The notes under the pieces are model-generated. The model had not been told where the DNA came from, made no database searches, and saw nothing but the letters and a program-made list of their open reading frames with translations. From Coenobita brevimanus (taxonomy: Eukaryota > Arthropoda > Malacostraca > Decapoda > Coenobitidae), in the NCBI GenBank assembly GCA_032717465.1, contig CM064665.1, forward strand, positions 25,961,511 to 26,025,510: a stretch of 64,000 nucleotides of DNA. The letters are read 5' to 3'. Positions 1 through 8,797 of the stretch are shown piece by piece; the first letter of the stretch is position 1, and every line of letters starts with the position of its first letter. A program made the position numbers and the translations under genes.

Positions 1-57
1 CATAATCACAAGGCTCCTTAATTCATTCACCTCTAAAACTATCTTTGCTTTCTTTAA

Positions 58-715
58 CAAGCACCTTAACATCTCTTCCTAAGCGATTTGTTTAGCTTAT
101 TACACCTTACTACCCTCTTATCATCATCATCATCATCATCCGGACCTTCTTTCCCACCCTAGGGCAGGGTGAGGAGTAGCAATGTTTAGACAGCCCAAAT
201 TCGCCCAATCCAATGGGCCACGTTTCCATTCACTCATCACTCAAGCCCCCGGAATCCTGGCTCTCTCGGATACGCCAAAAACATTCACCACGTTCTGTAG
301 CTTCACATAAACGTATCCGACAGTCAATCCGGACGCTGCCACGTTAAAAAGGGGTGCCAAATCCCTGATCATGCACTTCGCACAACATTCACACAGCCAG
401 CTCGATCTCTTGTCATTCCCCTAGCCTCATCGACTTCCAAACCTCTCTTCCTCACACACTCATCCACCATATCCCTCCACCTTCTCCTTGGCCTATCTCG
501 CCTCCTCCCTCCTTCAAATTCGCTCAGATACACCTTTTTCACCACTCTATTGTTATCCATTCTCTCCACATGACACCCTCTTCTGTGTCATATAGCCTAA
601 ATCACTCCATTACCACCATACTCAGCATAAGTAACACACACACTGATATTAACCAGCCGTATCCAAAAATAAATCGCTAAGGAAGAGGTGCTAGGGAACT
701 TCCTTAACTGAAGAG
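58..715 (-). mobile_element. MITE-G copy split by a LINE-B insertion
   Basis: The MITE-G end (CTTCCTAAGCGATTT) lies at 76-90. The rest of the element resumes at 575, and the opposite end (AAATAAATCGCTAAGGAAG) closes at ~690-715. The gap is filled by a LINE-B fragment flanked by ACCCTCTT at 112-119 and 575-582. The 5' boundary is imprecise. Confidence 0.65.
120..574 (-). mobile_element. LINE-B 3' fragment with GAT tail
   Basis: Read on the minus strand, this is a 5'-truncated non-LTR element. It carries a C-terminal RT-type tail (RRRWRDMVDECVRKRGLEV at 369-569), then a 3' UTR, then a GAT trinucleotide tail at ~120-140. The 8-bp direct repeats ACCCTCTT on both sides are a target-site duplication. 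Four more copies lie in the window. LINE-B is a working name; no catalytic RT motif remains. Confidence 0.75.
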
Positions 716-769
716 AATACTGGCTCTTGACACATGCTTTCCTAGTGCACTCACACGAGAGGCAACGCT

Positions 770-772
<3 letters not shown>

Positions 773-830
<58 letters not shown>

Positions 831-864
831 CCAGACATTACCACATCCCACACACTCCCACCCC

Positions 865-906
<42 letters not shown>
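773..906. repeat. Two (CA)n microsatellites
   Basis: CA tracts lie at 773-829 and ~868-906, separated by a short C-rich spacer that is also partly duplicated after the second tract (GCCAGACATT / GCCAGACACT). Confidence 0.95.
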
Positions 907-907
<1 letters not shown>

Positions 908-1340
908 CCAGACACTCCCACACCCCCACCTCATGCACTCCAACCGTCGCTTCCCCCCATCTCCTGCTCTCCCACCCCCCTACCCCTCGTCCTCCCACCC
1001 CCACCCATCACATCCCTCCCTCCACGCCCACCCACCACCCCTGGCTATGCCCCATCCCGCCCAACAAACTCTCTCGCCACCCCAACTGTACCCTCACCCC
1101 GCAGCAAGGACAGACGGCCCTCTCCCCCTCTCCTCTCCCCTTCTCCCCACCACCACCACGGTCACTGCTCATTCATTCTTGCCTCACAGAGACACACACA
1201 GAGAGAAGCCAGCCAACCACAGTATTCATTAGGTGTGGTGCTGTGGCGGGGTTGCGAAAATTCAGCTGCCAACCACCGCTAACAATTACCTTGCGGGCGT
1301 AATAGGGAAGAAAGATGGATTCACAGGCCATCCTTTCTGC
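907..1340. other. Unassigned C-rich stretch
   Basis: Strongly C-rich, low-complexity DNA (CCC, CAC and CTC runs to ~1165), then unremarkable sequence. The open frames here are compositional and resemble no known protein. Confidence 0.6.
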
Positions 1341-1351
1341 TCTTCATTTTA

Positions 1352-1950
1352 GCTATCTATCTATCTATTGCCAGACGCCTCAATCCCGTAACCACAAACA
1401 AATCGCCTCCATGTCGCCCTGTCCCCCACCCCCGCATTTCACTGCCCTACTCCCATCACACACACCCCTCTCTCATATACCTCTCCACTCCATCCCTCCA
1501 TCTCATCCTTGGCCTCCCCCTTCCTCTCCCCCCCTCCACCTCACTCACATACACTTTCCTCGTTAATTTCTCACTCTCCATCCTCTCCACATGGCCAAAC
1601 CACCTCAGTGTGTTCCTCCTAACGCTTCCTATCACATCCACATCCACACCACAACGCTCCTTTATATCCTCATTTGTCAGTCTGTCTCTCCATGTGACTC
1701 CACAGGCTCCTCTTAAATATTTAACTCATTTCCACTGCCCTCACTCTTGACTTCTGTCCCTCCAACAAGGTCCAAGCTTCACTTCCAAACGTTAGAGTTG
1801 ATATCACAATACTGTCATGTAGTAACTTTTTCACTTCCATGCTCACTTCCCTGTTTCTTATCACCGCTTTCAAGGAACCAGCAACCTTTCTTCCCTGTTG
1901 TACCCTTTCAAGCACTTCACCCTCCAAACCTCCATCCTTACTCATCACAC
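1352..1950 (-). mobile_element. LINE-A2 3' fragment
   Basis: It begins with the (TCTA)n tail at 1352-1368, then the A2 3' end (GCCAGACGCC). On the minus strand it encodes decayed pieces of the LINE-A C-terminus (RNTLRWFGHVERM at ~1600; SEAWTLLEGQKSRVRAVEMS at ~1730). Several frameshifts are present. Confidence 0.85.
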
Positions 1951-1984
1951 TGAAACACTACTTGTATATTGTATCTCGCTCTGT

Positions 1985-2112
1985 TGTGGGTTAACGCGCT
2001 CCAGACGGATGGGCCCAGCAAGGGTTCACATACGAAGGAGGGCTGGGGGTTACTCCTCACATAATGCCTCTCAGGGATGAACGAGGCTGGTCACTCTTGC
2101 CTTAAATGCCAA
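1985..2112 (+). mobile_element. N2 3' fragment
   Basis: The stretch ATGCCTCTCAGGGATGA followed by GAGGCTGGTCACTC matches the 3' half of the N2 elements at 6180-6392 and 35852-36290. Here it is joined directly to telomere-type AACCT repeats. Confidence 0.55.
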
Positions 2113-2117
2113 GAATG

Positions 2118-2205
2118 AACAACCTAACCTAACCTAAGCTAGCCTAGCCTAGCCTACCCTACCCTAACCTAACCTAACCTAACCCATCTAACCTAACCTA
2201 AAATA
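2118..2205 (-). repeat. Interstitial telomere-type (AACCT)n / (TTAGG)n tract
   Basis: About 85 bp of AACCT, AGCCT and ACCCT pentamers. TTAGG is the ancestral arthropod telomere repeat. The variant pentamers and internal position point to an old interstitial copy or a retroposon-carried tract, not a chromosome end. Confidence 0.8.
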
Positions 2206-2311
2206 TTACAGACATACATGTAGCTAAAAAAGCAATGAATTTCGCTACAACACTACATAACATACAGTACAATACTTCTCTCAACAATTGTACTATACAT
2301 ATTTCATACAT

Positions 2312-2562
2312 TTAGGACATGTGGAGAGAATGGAGAATGAAAGACTGACTAAGAGGGTTTATGTATGTGAAGTGGAGGGTGGGAGAGGGAGGGGTAGACC
2401 GAGGATGAGGTGGAGGGATGGAGGTGAGAGGTATATGAGGGAGGGGGGAGTGAGTTGGCGGGAGGGCAGTCAAATGGTGGGTGACAGAGAGACTTGGAGG
2501 CGCTTTGTCTGCGGCAACCCTTTCCGGGACTAGGGCGTCGGGCTATAGATAGGCAGGAATTA
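2312..2562 (+). mobile_element. LINE-A1 3' fragment
   Basis: Encodes the end of the LINE-A1 ORF (GHVERMENERLTKRVYV, then RGRGRPRMRWRDGG), followed by the A1 tail (GCGTCGGGCTATAGATAG). It is 5'-truncated inside the C-terminal region. Confidence 0.85.
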
Positions 2563-2661
2563 ATCATTTATTGCTGTCTTCTCCCTACTTCGCCAGTCAC
2601 AGGAAATTTGCCAGTTAGCCTACATCAGACAGAAAACCTTGACGCATTAACGAGCGACATT

Positions 2662-3035
2662 CCTCCCCCTCATCATCATCCGGACCTCCTTTCCCACCCT
2701 AGGGCAGGGGGAGGAGTAGCAATGTCCAGACAGCTCAAGTTTGCCCGATCCAATGGGCCACGCTTCCATTCACTCACCATTCAAGCTACCCCGGAATCCT
2801 GGCTCTATTGGATACGCCAAAACCATTCACCACGTTCTGTAGCTTCACATAAACGTATCCGACAGAGTCAATCCGGACGCTGCCACTTTAAAAAGGGGTG
2901 CCAAATCCCTGATGATGCACTTCTCCTCACAACATTCATCCAGCCAGCTTGATCTCTTGTCAGTTCCTTAGCCTGACCAACTTCCAAAACTCTCTTCCTC
3001 ACACACTCATCCACCATATCCCTCCACCTTCTCCT
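2662..3035 (-). mobile_element. LINE-B 3' fragment
   Basis: Same 3' UTR and C-terminal sequence as the copy at 120-574, with a short CATCATCAT tail at ~2669. Truncated at ~3035. Confidence 0.75.
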
Positions 3036-3132
3036 ATAAACCCATTAACTCTTTGAATACGCTCATGAGATCACATCTGCACAACAGCCATCACATAATG
3101 AATGCATGTGTACGGTCAATATGTCAAAGAGT

Positions 3133-3552
3133 CAGAGAAATTACCAATATGCCGGGAATCGAACCCGGGACTCTCAAGTGGTATGCTGCCTGGCTCTCAC
3201 TTGAGAGTCCCGGGTTCGATTCCCGGCATATTGGTAATTTCTCTGATGATTTTTCCTGTGTAAAAAATACAGGTTCTCTCTTCATTCTGACTTGCCGTAA
3301 GTGTTTGGGATAGATTAAAAGCATCTACTTGCCCGAGTGCCAGGGGGTTAACTCATCCTCTTCATGCCCACAGTGGGGGCGGAGGGACGCTGGTTACAAG
3401 ATTGTGACAACGTGAGTTAACTTTTACCTGGTCGTGGTGTAGTGGTATGCTGCCTGGCTCTCACTTGAGAGTCCCGGGTTCGATTCCCGGCATATTGGTA
3501 ATTTCTCTGATGATTTTTCCTGTGTAAAAAAAAAAATACAGGTTCTCTCTTC
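3133..3552 (+). mobile_element. Composite tRNA-Glu-like SINE unit with a snapback first copy
   Basis: The unit is bounded by a perfect 12-bp direct repeat, ATGTCAAAGAGT, at 3121-3132 and 3553-3564. Inside are an inverted-repeat copy (3133-3245), an unrelated spacer (~3290-3424), and an ordinary copy (3427-3552). The ordinary copy has a tRNA-like head: TGGTGTAGTGGTATGC resembles an A box, loop CTCTCAC would carry the Glu anticodon CTC, and GGTTCGATTCC is a canonical B box in a perfect T-arm. Both copies end with the same tail, which contains a small hairpin (CCTGT/ACAGG) and a poly-A run of variable length. The anticodon stem is poorly paired, so it is not a functional tRNA. Confidence 0.75.
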
Positions 3553-3582
3553 ATGTCAAAGAGTGATTCTACTGAGTGGTGA

Positions 3583-3960
3583 AAACGGTATATTTGAGCG
3601 AATTTGAAGGAGGGAGGAGGCGAGGTAGGCCAAGAAGAAGGTGGAGGGATATGGTGGATGAGTGTGTGAGGAAGAGAGGTGTGAGGAAGAGAGGTTTGGA
3701 AGTCGGTAAGGCTAGGGAACTGACAAGAGATCGAGCTGGTTGGATGAATGTTGTGAGAAGTGCATGATCAGGGATTTGGCATCCCATTTTAACGTGGCAG
3801 CGTCCGGACTGACTATCAGATAGGTAGGTTATATTTGAAGGTACAGAGCGTGGTGAATGTTTTTTGGTCTCTCTAATGAAGCCAGGATTCCGGGGGCTTG
3901 AATGATGAGTGAATGGACACGTGGCCCATTGGACTGGGCAAACTTAGGCCTCCTAAAGTC
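3583..3960 (+). mobile_element. LINE-B 3' fragment
   Basis: Plus-strand LINE-B copy: C-terminal frame 3576-3767 (RRRGRPRRRWRDMVDECVRK, with a small in-frame duplication of the KRG region), then the 3' UTR. The GAT tail is missing or lost. Confidence 0.75.
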
Positions 3961-3964
3961 ATAA

Positions 3965-4160
3965 ATTACCACTCCTCATCTATCACAACTGAATCCTGTG
4001 CATACAAAAGTACACACATCTTATTCATAATTTTCCTTTCCTTGCGAAAATTCCCAAGTGCTTCCACTCTTTTCTCTTTCATTACTCCATCCATAAAAAC
4101 ATTCAACAACTGTGGTGGCATGACACAGCTCTTTTTCAAAAGTTTATCTACTGTACATGC
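3965..4160 (-). pseudogene. Decayed RT fragment (LINE-A-like)
   Basis: The minus frame reads KKSCVMPPQLLNVFMDGVM, matching the LINE-A motif LKQGCVMSPWLFNLYMDGV, followed by LLYAQDSVVI where the catalytic YADD would be. The catalytic DD is lost. Confidence 0.6.
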
Positions 4161-4166
4161 AGTCGA

Positions 4167-4222
4167 CATTAGGTGACCAAGGCCAATGCAGGCAAGCATG
4201 TTCGAGTCGTTAAAAAAGATAT
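4167..4222 (+). mobile_element. LINE-C 3' terminus
   Basis: ATTAGGTGACCAAGGCCAAT, then GCAAGCATGTTCGAG, matches the 3' end of LINE-C at 55398-55445. Only the terminus is present, next to a fragment in the opposite orientation. Confidence 0.55.
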
Positions 4223-4730
4223 GATACAATGATTCACAATGAACCTCTCACTCAATGCAGCAATCTGTTCTCAGCTGCTGTCTGCCTGTGTTCCTTATTA
4301 CATACATACTCCACGTGACTATGGGTAACCTACCTTACCTTATATACCTGTATTTCTAATGCGGAGGTTCTTAGACTGTGGTTCATTGACCATTACTCAA
4401 TGCTGTACAATGAAGTGAAATTACAAGAGAAACCAAGCCCATTCATGGACCCCCATGGCAAATTTTACCTTAGCTATAAATTCTCTGTGACAATTTACAA
4501 TAGTTTTATCCCCCGCCTCCTTCAAAAGACTGATGTTATCATGTCAATATCTTAGTACTGATTACAGATAATTAAAATTTTCCTCAAGACAATTACTACA
4601 CATTACACACCAACACTGGATCTGGACAGCGTCCATTATTGCAATTGTCATCAAACTACACACCAACAGCTAAAATAATTAGTTGGTGTAAGCAAGAGGG
4701 ACCAGAATACTGATGGCTACAGACTGCCTT
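4223..4730. other. No recognised feature
   Basis: AT-rich DNA with no convincing ORF and no match to the repeat families seen elsewhere in the window. Confidence 0.5.
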
Positions 4731-4925
4731 GTCAGGGTTATAACACTGTACCAAAAAGTCATTCTGGTTGTCAGGGTGATAACACTGTACCAAAAAGTCA
4801 TTCTGGTTGTCAGGGTGATAACACTGTACTAAAAAGTCATTCTGGTTGTCAGGGTGATAACACTGTACCAAAAAGTCATTCTGGTTGTCAGCGTTATAAC
4901 TCTGTACTAAAGGGTCATTCTGGTT
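4731..4925. repeat. 39-bp tandem repeat, 5 copies
   Basis: The unit begins GTCAGGGTGATAACACTGTA. Five units start at 4731, 4770, 4809, 4848 and 4887. Because 39 is divisible by 3, the minus strand stays open and would read a 13-residue repeat (NQNDFLVQCYHPD). No start context or homology suggests it is translated. Confidence 0.95.
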
Positions 4926-4929
4926 CAAA

Positions 4930-5870
4930 ATAAGACCACTTCAACTGTTTTAGTGTACAGTACAGTCCAGATTTAAGACAAAAAGAAACAACAATCTTAC
5001 AATAACACGGGCATTTAATTCCTCCCATAATTACTTAACAGCACGGTAATGCCACTCAACTGCGCGAGGGATACTGTGTGGGAAATGGGTGCATTTAGGT
5101 ATTGGATTTCCAGATACAACTCGTGTGTTGTGCTTTTGTTGGGCACTGACTGGCTTCCTCGACCCGACCCAACCCACATGACCCATGTCCCATACCACCT
5201 ACCACAACCTGCCTCAGTGTTACGTAGACGTTCGCTGTGATGAAAAGTTTATTTGCTTATTTCCTTGCTCCTCATTTTCTCTCAGAACTCTGAGCATGTG
5301 GTTCCAAAATAACTGTAATTGTGCCTAAACACCCTGAAAGTGCTATGAACACAAGAACCACATTTATTCTAAATGCAAATGTAAAATTGTTAGACGAAGT
5401 GGCGGGTGGTGGGGGAGTTTAAATGCAAACGATCAGACAGATAAAACGAGGCGGGTGTGTTTACGATGTGGAGAGTTTTCCTTCTTGGAAAGGCGCAGTA
5501 AAATTCACGTTTTCCCCTTTAGTGCAACGTGTGGAAAAAAAGGAGGAAGGGGGAGCTTTGTGCCCGATCTTTGTTATGAACTGACGGTCTTTGGTCGAGA
5601 AAATTTGCATCTTACGATATGTGAAGACATTACGTGTCGACACACATAGTTAGGTAAGATAATTAGGTGAGTTCAGTACCTGTGAATTATACTGTCATAT
5701 ACAAATTATACTGCTTGGCTGACTTGTTCATTATTCACCATTACTGCATTCGTCTGTATCTGAGAAGTGAGAAATATGCAATCACTCCATGCTGACGACT
5801 TCTTTATAGCTGTATTTTTTTCCTTTATTGTTAACGACTAATGGCTTTCAAAAATAGTGTCACACTTTTT
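4930..5870. other. No recognised feature
   Basis: Two ~60-codon overlapping frames at 5455-5649 are the longest and match nothing I know. Probably intronic or intergenic DNA. Confidence 0.5.
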
Positions 5871-5874
5871 TTTT

Positions 5875-6392
5875 TTTAATGACAGCCTACGGGTGACTTT
5901 ACACTCCTCTTCTGTCTTTCTTTCCTTCATTCTCTCCTCTTCCTTCTGCCTGTGGGTGACTTTACACTCCCTCTTCTGTCTTTCTTTCCTTCATTCTCTC
6001 CTCTTCCTTCTGCCTGTGGGTGACTCTACACTCCTCTTCTGTCTTTCTTTCCTTCATTCTCTCCTCTTCCACCTGCCTGTGGGTGACTCTACGCTGAGTG
6101 ACAAGCCAAATAGTTTCCTGTACACCAGGAAACCATTTACTACGCTGGGTGGTAACCATATACCGGGTAACCAAATTATGGCGCCTGGTGGTTTAGTGGG
6201 TAATTAAGGCGCTCCAATTGGATTGAGCCTGTGTAGGTTTATATCCAAGGGATGGTTGAGATTTATTGCTCGTGTAATGCCACTCAGGGATGAGTGAGGC
6301 TGGTCACTCTCATCTTAAATGTCAGGACCAACTGCCTAGCCCTGGGCTCCTACGCTCCTCATGGGGAATGTAGGAGTGGATGATGATAATGA
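5875..6392 (+). mobile_element. N2 non-autonomous retroposon with an internal 63-bp repeat
   Basis: The 5' module (GTGACAAGCCAAATAG, then ACGCTGGGTGGTAACCATAT) is shared with N1 and the 5' end of LINE-A2. The 3' half (CCAATTGGATTGAGCC to GGATGATGAT) differs from N1. A 63-64-bp unit starting GGGTGACT is repeated at 5891, 5954, 6018 and 6081; the other N2 copy (35852-36290) has only one. The 5' end appears truncated. Confidence 0.7.
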
Positions 6393-7020
6393 AATGAGAG
6401 CTGAAAGTGATTCTTGGCGACATATGCGTGATGCTGGCCGGCCATTATTCACGTGTTGTTTAGGTCAAAAGTTTTTGCTTGATTGGTAATGAAGACTTTC
6501 AAGAGGCTTAGTGGCAATCCTGGTGATTAACATTTTTATGGGGAGTATCAGGGGGCAAAACTAACCAGTTGGTCAGGTCAGAATGCAGTAGCTATGCACT
6601 GATGTGTCCAGTCTGTGAGATCGTATGTAAACACTGTCTTGGGTGTCTTAAGGCAGACATATTTGTAATAGTCTATCTTTAAATATATTTTTAAAGAGAA
6701 ATATGAGGCTCTTAGAACCTAACCCCTTATTTTACATGTAAATATATGTCACGTTTTAGAGCGAAATTGATTTTGCACGAGGTTCTGCATAACCTGTCTC
6801 ATGTTGTATGAAGACTACTTCTGAAATCATGCATATAAACAATCACAAGGCAAATACTTCCATATTCATTTGTCAAACACAACTACCTACAATAATTAAT
6901 GAATCATGGGGCTGCCATGATGAAAGCCAATTCCCTCACTGGTTTCCTATCACAAATGACTTCTAAACTAACAATACAACAGTGATATACGTACACCAGG
7001 ATGCAACGCTAGTGACTCAC
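6393..7020. other. Intron 3' of the DCX exon; nothing recognised
   Basis: Contains the intron donor for the DCX exon at 7015-7020. The rest is AT-rich with no repeat family I could match. Confidence 0.55.
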
Positions 7021-7884
7021 CTGTCTGCCATCGAGGGTGTACACTTTCCTAACGGCTCCTGTGTCTAGCTTGATGACGTTTGTGATGTCAGACAAAACTT
7101 GTTCCAGGCTGCGGGCAGTGCGCCGGTTCAGCAGGATTCTCATGGCCTTTCTGGGTCGCACTCCATTGCGGATGACTGTGACTAGTTTGGGTCTGATAAA
7201 GTCCTTGGGGGAGTCTGTGGGGGTGGGGCAGCCAATGACACTGGGTGGCACCTCACTGCCTGGCGTGGACACTGGCGAGGCGTAAGCCGTGCGAGGCGCC
7301 ACGTGCAACGCCTCGTTACGACGTGCGTGCGTTCGCCAGTGTGGCAGGCTGGCCCGGGTGTAGTCCAGCCGTTTGAAGGTCTCCGACGATGACACCACGT
7401 ACTCGGCCGCCTCCTGCATCTGATCCAGGCTGGTGATGCGGGTACCGTCGAGGGTGAAGATGTGGCGGACACCGGCAGTGAGGTGGATCGGGTGGTCCAA
7501 CACCCGGGTCAGGTCGGCCAGCAACGACTCCCACGACCTGTGTTTGTCCCCGCCCACCGCCACCACCATGCCACCAAACCAACGGTCGCCATTACGGTAA
7601 AACCGGCAGCGCTTGGCCCGCTTCTCCTCACACAGTCTGGTGAGAGGGATGCGTCCAGTGCCACAGGTGGGTGACGCCCTGCCCCGGCGACTGCCACCAG
7701 ACACGCTGCCACCACTACTGGATGGAGAGGCACCGGCGACAGCGGCCACTCCTGAAGACGATCCCCGGGACACTGGCGGCCTGGCTCCCCCAACCTCGTC
7801 CTCACCACATTCCAGGCTAGAGGAACCAGACACCCCAGAGTGTTCCTTCTGCTGCTCCGCCGTGCCCATCACGCCCACCACATC
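7021..7884 (-). CDS. Internal or first coding exon of a doublecortin-domain gene (DCX / doublecortin-like kinase type)
   Basis: This 864-bp exon encodes 288 residues in phase 0 at both ends. On the minus strand it follows TTGTTGTTGCAG and ends at CAG|GTGAGT, so both splice sites look canonical. Residues 1-90 are Ser/Gly/Ala-rich and low complexity. Residues ~91-177 form a complete DCX domain (RFYRNGDRWFGGMVVAV, then IFTLDGTRITSLDQM). Residues ~232-288 start a second DCX domain (VTVIRNGVRPRKAMRILLN, then VYTLDGRQ), which is cut by the donor, so the rest lies in an exon further left that I could not find in this window. Paired DCX domains bind microtubules and tubulin, and in DCLK proteins they precede a Ser/Thr kinase; no kinase exon is visible. 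A Met at residue 6 sits in a good initiation context (purine at -3, G at +4), so this may be the first coding exon, or the frame may continue from an upstream exon. DCX-family assignment is strong; DCX versus DCLK is open. Confidence 0.9.
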
Positions 7885-7969
7885 CTGCAACAACACCAAC
7901 ACCCAACATCAGTATCATGGTTCTGACTGCAATGGATCCTAACACATTTTTGTAAAAGTTCTACCTAGG

Positions 7970-8160
7970 CTATCTATCTACAGCCAGATGCCCCTATCCT
8001 GTATGGGGTGGCCACAAAAAAATCACCTCCATGTTACCCTGTCCCACGCCATTTCACTGCCTTTACCTGTCTATAGCCAGATGCCCCTATCCCATAAGGG
8101 GTGGCCACAAACAAATCGCCTCCATGTTACCTTGTCCCATGTAATTTCGGTGCCTTTATC
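7970..8160 (-). mobile_element. Two tandem LINE-A 3' tails
   Basis: Two copies (~7970-8061 and ~8062-8160) of the last ~90 bp of LINE-A in the same orientation, each with GCCAGATGCCCCTATCC next to a CTAT tail. Either a local duplication or two insertions at one site. Confidence 0.75.
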
Positions 8161-8231
8161 TAACTGAAGCTGTAACTCAGTCACTGATAAGTACTGCAGT
8201 GGCAAGTTTTAGAATGTGTTGCTGAACATAC

Positions 8232-8424
8232 ACCCATGAGAGAGAGGGGAAGGCCAAGGATGCGATGGAGGGATGGAGTGGAGAGGTTTATGAGAGAGGG
8301 GGTGTAAGCTGGGAGAAAGGCAGTGATATGGCAGGGGACAGGGTGACATGGAGGCGATTTGTTTGTGGCCACCCTTCATAGGATTAAGGCATCTGGCAAC
8401 AGACAGATAGATAGATAGATAAAA
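8232..8424 (+). mobile_element. LINE-A2 3' fragment
   Basis: Starts in the AGAGGGGAAGGCCAAGGATG region and ends with TAAGGCATCTGGCAACAGAC plus GATA repeats. Confidence 0.8.
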
Positions 8425-8571
8425 TGTCTCAATATTTCCTCCACCCTACATATAGCTGAACCAACTTCTCAGGGGAAAAGAGTGGATAGGATCAGGAAAC
8501 ATGAAGAGAAAAACAAACAGCAGCGCCAGATGGTAAAGACTCCCAGTAAATTTTGCCCCTGTCCTTTTGGT

Positions 8572-8767
8572 TTACGTGAAGCTACAGAACGTGGTGAATG
8601 TTTTGGGCGTATCCGATAGAGCCAGGATTCCGGGGGCTTGAATGATGAGTGAATGGAAGCATGGCCCATTGGATTGAGCAAATTTGGGCTGTCTGGACAT
8701 TGCTACTCCTCTCCCTGCCCTTGGGTGGGAAAGGAAGTCCGGATGATGATGATGATGATGATGATGA
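8572..8767 (+). mobile_element. LINE-B 3' UTR with (GAT)9-type tail
   Basis: Matches the LINE-B 3' UTR (GAATGATGAGTGAATGGAAG, GCCCATTGGATTGAGC), then a clean GATGATGAT run at ~8739-8767. It contains no coding sequence. Confidence 0.8.
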
Positions 8768-8797
8768 TCTTTTTGGTCTGCATTAAAGCTTCTTAAA

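Noticed and set aside
727..1302. 191-codon plus frame over the CA repeats
   Set aside because: It is poly-His/Thr from a microsatellite and C-rich DNA; no homology or codon signal.
2118..2205. True chromosome end
   Set aside because: Too short, contains variant pentamers and is flanked by ordinary repeats on both sides.
3430..3495. Functional tRNA-Glu gene
   Set aside because: The B box and T-arm are good, but the anticodon stem and acceptor stem do not pair, and it is part of a SINE with target duplications.
4656..4928. 90-codon minus frame with 13-residue repeats
   Set aside because: A direct consequence of a 39-bp tandem repeat; no start context, splice sites or known domain.
5455..5649. 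Small host gene or exon
   Set aside because: Both strands are open for ~60 codons, but neither has homology, a good start context or splice sites.
7613..7942. Plus-strand and other minus-strand frames across the DCX exon
   Set aside because: They are shadows of the DCX reading frame, which alone carries domain homology and splice sites.
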